Under the pieces are notes generated by a model that saw only the letters and a list, made by a program, of their open reading frames with translations, was not told the DNA's origin and made no database searches. A stretch of DNA of 16,483 bases from an uncultured Oscillospiraceae bacterium (GTDB lineage Bacteria; Bacillota; Clostridia; Oscillospirales; Oscillospiraceae), in the NCBI GenBank assembly GCA_910587395.1, contig CAJULJ010000059.1, forward strand, positions 1-16,483, written 5' to 3'. Shown here one piece after another: positions 14,901-16,483 of this stretch (positions are counted from its first letter, which is position 1; each line of letters opens with the position of its first letter). A program made the translations under genes and the position numbers.

Positions 14901-16483
14901 CCCGGAGGCATTATGGCGGTCATTACCTCTAAGGGCACTATGGACAAGAAAAACAGCAAGGTCCGTGAAGCCCTGGCGCAAAAGGCCGACCTCTTAGGCG
15001 CGATCCGCCTGCCCAACAACGCTTTCAAGGCCAACGCCGGAACCGAAGTCACCAGCGATATTCTGTTCTTCCGGAAACGGGCCACAGTGCCGGAAAAGCT
15101 GCCGGAATGGGTGGAAAGCGGCCTGACCGCGGACGGCGTACCCCTTAACCAGTATTACCTTCAGCACCCGGAGATGGTGCTGGGCACGATGGTCCGCGGC
15201 ATGAGTATGTACGGCAACGACACGGAAACCGCCTGTTATCCCATTGAGGGCGCTGACCTGGCGGAACAGCTTGCCGGGGCCATTTCCCATATTGCCCCGC
15301 CCGACCAGGAACTGCTGGAAATGGACGCCCCCGAGCAGGAGGACGGCAAAGCGGTGGAGAGCATCCCGGCAGACCCGAATGTGCGCAATTTCAGCTATAC
15401 AGTGTCCAAGGGGAAAATCTACTTCCGGGAAAACTCCCGCATGGCCCCGGTGGAGCTGGGCAAGAAGCCTACCGAGCGCGTCAAGGGCATGATCGGTATT
15501 CGGGACAGCGCCCGGAAACTCATTGATTTGCAGTTGAAAGGCGCGGATGACACTGAGATTAAGGCGGAACAGGCCAACCTTAACCGCCTCTATGACGCCT
15601 ATACCAAAAAATACGGCATCTTGAACAACCCCGGAAACCGGCTGGCGTTCAACCAGGATTCCTCTTATCCTTTACTCTGCTCTCTGGAAGTGCTGGATGA
15701 TGAGGGCAATTTTAAGCAGAAAGCGGATATGTTCACCAAGCGGACCATCCAGCACCACGAGGCCGTGACCAGCGTAGACACGGCGGTGGAAGCTCTGGCG
15801 GTATCTATCGGTGAGCGGGCCTGTGTGGATTTGGGCTTTATGGCCTCCCTCATGGGCGACCGGAGCCCGGCTGGCAGCGGCGACAAAATCCCGCAGATCG
15901 TGGAGGATTTGAAGGGGATCATTTTCAAAGACCCGGCCACCGGCCCCTTTGACATTGACGGTGACGCCGTGTCCTGGTATAAGGGCTGGCAGACGGCGGA
16001 CGAATACCTGTCCGGTGATGTCCGCGCAAAGCTGGCCGAGGCCCGCGCCGCCGCCGAAGAATACCCGGAGTTCGCCGTCAACGCGGAGGCGCTGGAGCAG
16101 GTGCAGCCCAAGGACCTGACCGCCGCCGAGATCAGTGTGCGGATCGGCGCGCCATGGGTCAAGCCGGAGTATTACCGGCAATTTCTTTTTGAGCTGCTCC
16201 AAGTGCCGGAATATCTGCATGAAAAGATAGATGTTTTCTACAACAAAGTCACTGGCGAATGGAATGTGAAGGGCAAGAGCGTGGACAAGCGGGACAATGC
16301 CCGCATCCATGCCACCTATGGCACCAAGCGCAGAAGCGCCTATGTCATTTTTGAGAACCTTTTGAACCAGCGGGATTCGCGGGTTTATGATGAGGGCGCT
16401 GAAGGAAAGCGTGTTCTCAATCCCAAGCACACCGCCATTGCCCAGCAGAAAGCGGAGGCCATTGACCAGGCGTTCCGGGACTG
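11904..16483 (+). CDS. Giant ICE polyvalent protein, methylase-bearing second part, 3'-truncated by window edge
   Basis: I translated this frame codon by codon from 11853 to 16483 and found no stop. Start GTG 11904 is a restart guess; the original gene is continuous with the 7102 frame. Regions in order are: a helical segment to about 12150; a GDTVYIENKPFIISKIDSF module (about 12285-12475); a divergent fourth repeat copy (12477-12752); a similar small-barrel module with GDTVEYFVDG (about 12930-13070); a degenerate MutS-I-like module (13191-13440); an acidic domain (about 13770-14090); and an N6-adenine methylase-like domain with ILEPSCGIGNFFG (motif I, 14601-14639) and GNVPFGSY (motif IV, from 14796). 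Sequence after about 15000 (GAIRLPNNAFKANAGTEVTSD) is the usual continuation before a SNF2-type helicase, which would lie outside the window. It probably modifies or remodels transferring DNA. Confidence 0.82.
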   Translation, partial: MLVGAVKGSSFYDYLRDRETDYDSARNELDAEITAMMEEIKEQNPALHEACHTLPKFREWLIEDILEQTYQDVITDPRDAVQRYAGTPDTPAWIQEAPAQPERNARETAPQEEMSEARDPLAPAYREGDTVYIENKPFIISKIDSFEIQLQYPNTVPPLLTSEEITHFEYLLRQDPRNLAISDFLSADTSRITREILTAYLLTPNELEMVSHWFRSGEGNIQIAGRIKEMLSGRSGSVSAPWNSVANYSTDDKGFRVTHQQNVGFRTWEEVAAIYRSLWQLEFDGFSHEPPTVDTLETEQAEAGTEIPQALEAAPEPTGAGAPENAKIVWHTPAGKEYRAGDTVEYFVDGTPHQITIDSIGEDYIYYTFPDLAQAPVEMFRDRFEKLLDDGTHSIVQKASEHPQQAPAMEQSEAERGDDTVPVEPDFTPNAEKYWELKAQHPDKLIGVQVGEFMMFYGKDAEEAASALGTKAPILDIPGLGQTPTTGKRGAWQATLKKLLEHGKSVVLARPDLQRGPDAPYEIIKERDISEYIPLGKELTIDGRRMKVDSIDYANGKVSLLDMEMAEKYRYPVFREEPVAYVREYVEEAEWREFEQTARIENVMEGQSADEPESQDHAETDTLEEAKRLIEDFCDAEYGRGCADFSDLEHIGIAYTTTEDERHEIQVEVNLLDFSVTQTLDGQLIEQRRYKTLREMIDNELSDLDFEDLIHMSGEPEQLLATVLKAAHKPGPAPEPEQVEIDGGRIAEPPAPKTPMTSQVVGRVNAGAFDVVFEELHVGPELHNFHITDEGLGTGGQKTKYQNNVAAIRTLKQIEAEGRLAARSEQEILSHYVGWGSLAPAFDEHNKAWAKEFAELQSLLTPEEYAAARATTLSAHYTSPRVIKAIYDAVGRMGFQPGNILEPSCGIGNFFGLLPEALSGANLYGVELDSLTGRIARQLYQKAHITVDGFENTDHPDDFFDLAVGNVPFGSYKVHDRRYDRHNLQIHDYFLMKTLDKLRPGGIMAVITSKGTMDKKNSKVREALAQKADLLGAIRLPNNAFKANAGTEVTSDILFFRKRATVPEKLPEWVESGLTADGVPLNQYYLQHPEMVLGTMVRGMSMYGNDTETACYPIEGADLAEQLAGAISHIAPPDQELLEMDAPEQEDGKAVESIPADPNVRNFSYTVSKGKIYFRENSRMAPVELGKKPTERVKGMIGIRDSARKLIDLQLKGADDTEIKAEQANLNRLYDAYTKKYGILNNPGNRLAFNQDSSYPLLCSLEVLDDEGNFKQKADMFTKRTIQHHEAVTSVDTAVEALAVSIGERACVDLGFMASLMGDRSPAGSGDKIPQIVEDLKGIIFKDPATGPFDIDGDAVSWYKGWQTADEYLSGDVRAKLAEARAAAEEYPEFAVNAEALEQVQPKDLTAAEISVRIGAPWVKPEYYRQFLFELLQVPEYLHEKIDVFYNKVTGEWNVKGKSVDKRDNARIHATYGTKRRSAYVIFENLLNQRDSRVYDEGAEGKRVLNPKHTAIAQQKAEAIDQAFRD
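12477..12752 (+). repeat. Divergent fourth copy of the protein repeat module
   Basis: ITREILTAYLLTPNELEMVS, then HWFRSGEGNIQIAGRIKEML, TDDKGFRVTHQQNVGF and TWEEVAAIYRSLWQLE. The order of helix, F-rich helix, KGF strand and W-containing helix matches copies 1-3, most closely copy 1. The L.EYG turn is lost. Confidence 0.45.
13191..13440 (+). other. Second, degenerate MutS domain I-like module
   Basis: NAEKYWELKAQHPDKLIGVQ is followed by VGEFMMFYGKDAEEAASALG, then ILDIPGLGQTP, LKKLLEHGKSVVLARP. The scaffold parallels the module at 10711-11031, but the F-x-E glutamate is replaced by methionine (codon 13266-13268). Confidence 0.5.
14499..15090 (+). other. N6-adenine DNA methylase-like domain
   Basis: HYTSPRVIKAIYDAV leads into the AdoMet-binding motif EPSCGIGNFFG (14607-14639), a YGVELDSLTGRIARQL acidic-loop motif, GNVPFGSY in the place of the catalytic NPPF motif (N at 14799-14801), then LRPGGIMAVITSKGTMD. 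The second residue of the catalytic motif is valine instead of proline. Confidence 0.75.

Noticed and set aside
1..16483. CRISPR arrays, tRNA or rRNA genes, insertion-sequence ends, attachment sites
   Set aside because: I saw no regularly spaced direct repeats, cloverleaf-like sequence, rRNA signature, terminal inverted repeats or integrase gene in the window.

Overview
The window looks like part of an integrative conjugative element (ICE) of the Tn1549/CTn type from a GC-rich gut Clostridia host (Oscillospiraceae- or Lachnospiraceae-like). This rests on the gene order DUF4315 - DUF4366 (CD1107-like) - topoisomerase III - small DNA-binding and hypothetical genes - giant DNA methylase/helicase polyvalent protein, on strong AGGAGG-type ribosome binding sites, and on GC-rich codon use. 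No relaxase, integrase, coupling protein or attachment site lies inside the window, so the element class is inferred from gene families recalled from memory. Both window edges cut through genes.

Layout, all on the + strand. Positions 1-2275 hold the tail of a radical SAM gene, a small DUF4315 gene and a membrane-anchored DUF4366 gene. topB (2285-4390) follows, then three small genes (4393-5526): an XRE-type regulator and two short proteins of unknown function. These genes abut or overlap by a few bases and look like one operon. A DUF1963-type gene (about 5610-6992) then appears as a self-contained unit with its own promoter (5543-5571) and a strong terminator (7042-7080). From 7102 to the right edge runs the giant polyvalent protein: ArdC-like N-terminus, low-complexity linker, three related repeat modules, a MutS domain I-like module with an intact F-x-E motif, then (after a frame break near 11853-11922) a fourth repeat-like module, a degenerate second MutS-I-like module and an N6-adenine methylase-like domain. 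The SNF2-type helicase part expected for this family would lie beyond the right edge.

The most striking feature is at 7892-8386. A complete expression unit for a TnpV-family protein sits inside the giant gene in a different reading frame of the same strand: promoter, Shine-Dalgarno, 119-codon ORF and a perfect 11-bp hairpin just past its stop. The giant gene's frame stays open across all of it and reads as a G/R/E/A/Q-rich linker. By hand count, 105 of 119 TnpV codons end in G or C, whereas in the giant-gene frame only about 35 of 119 codons in the same stretch do. The TnpV frame therefore appears to be the one that shaped this DNA, and the helicase linker looks like an overprinted passenger.

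The second notable point is that the giant gene is split by a net -1 shift. A well-placed Shine-Dalgarno/GTG pair (11890-11906), overlapping the first ORF's stop, could allow translation of the second half as a separate polypeptide.
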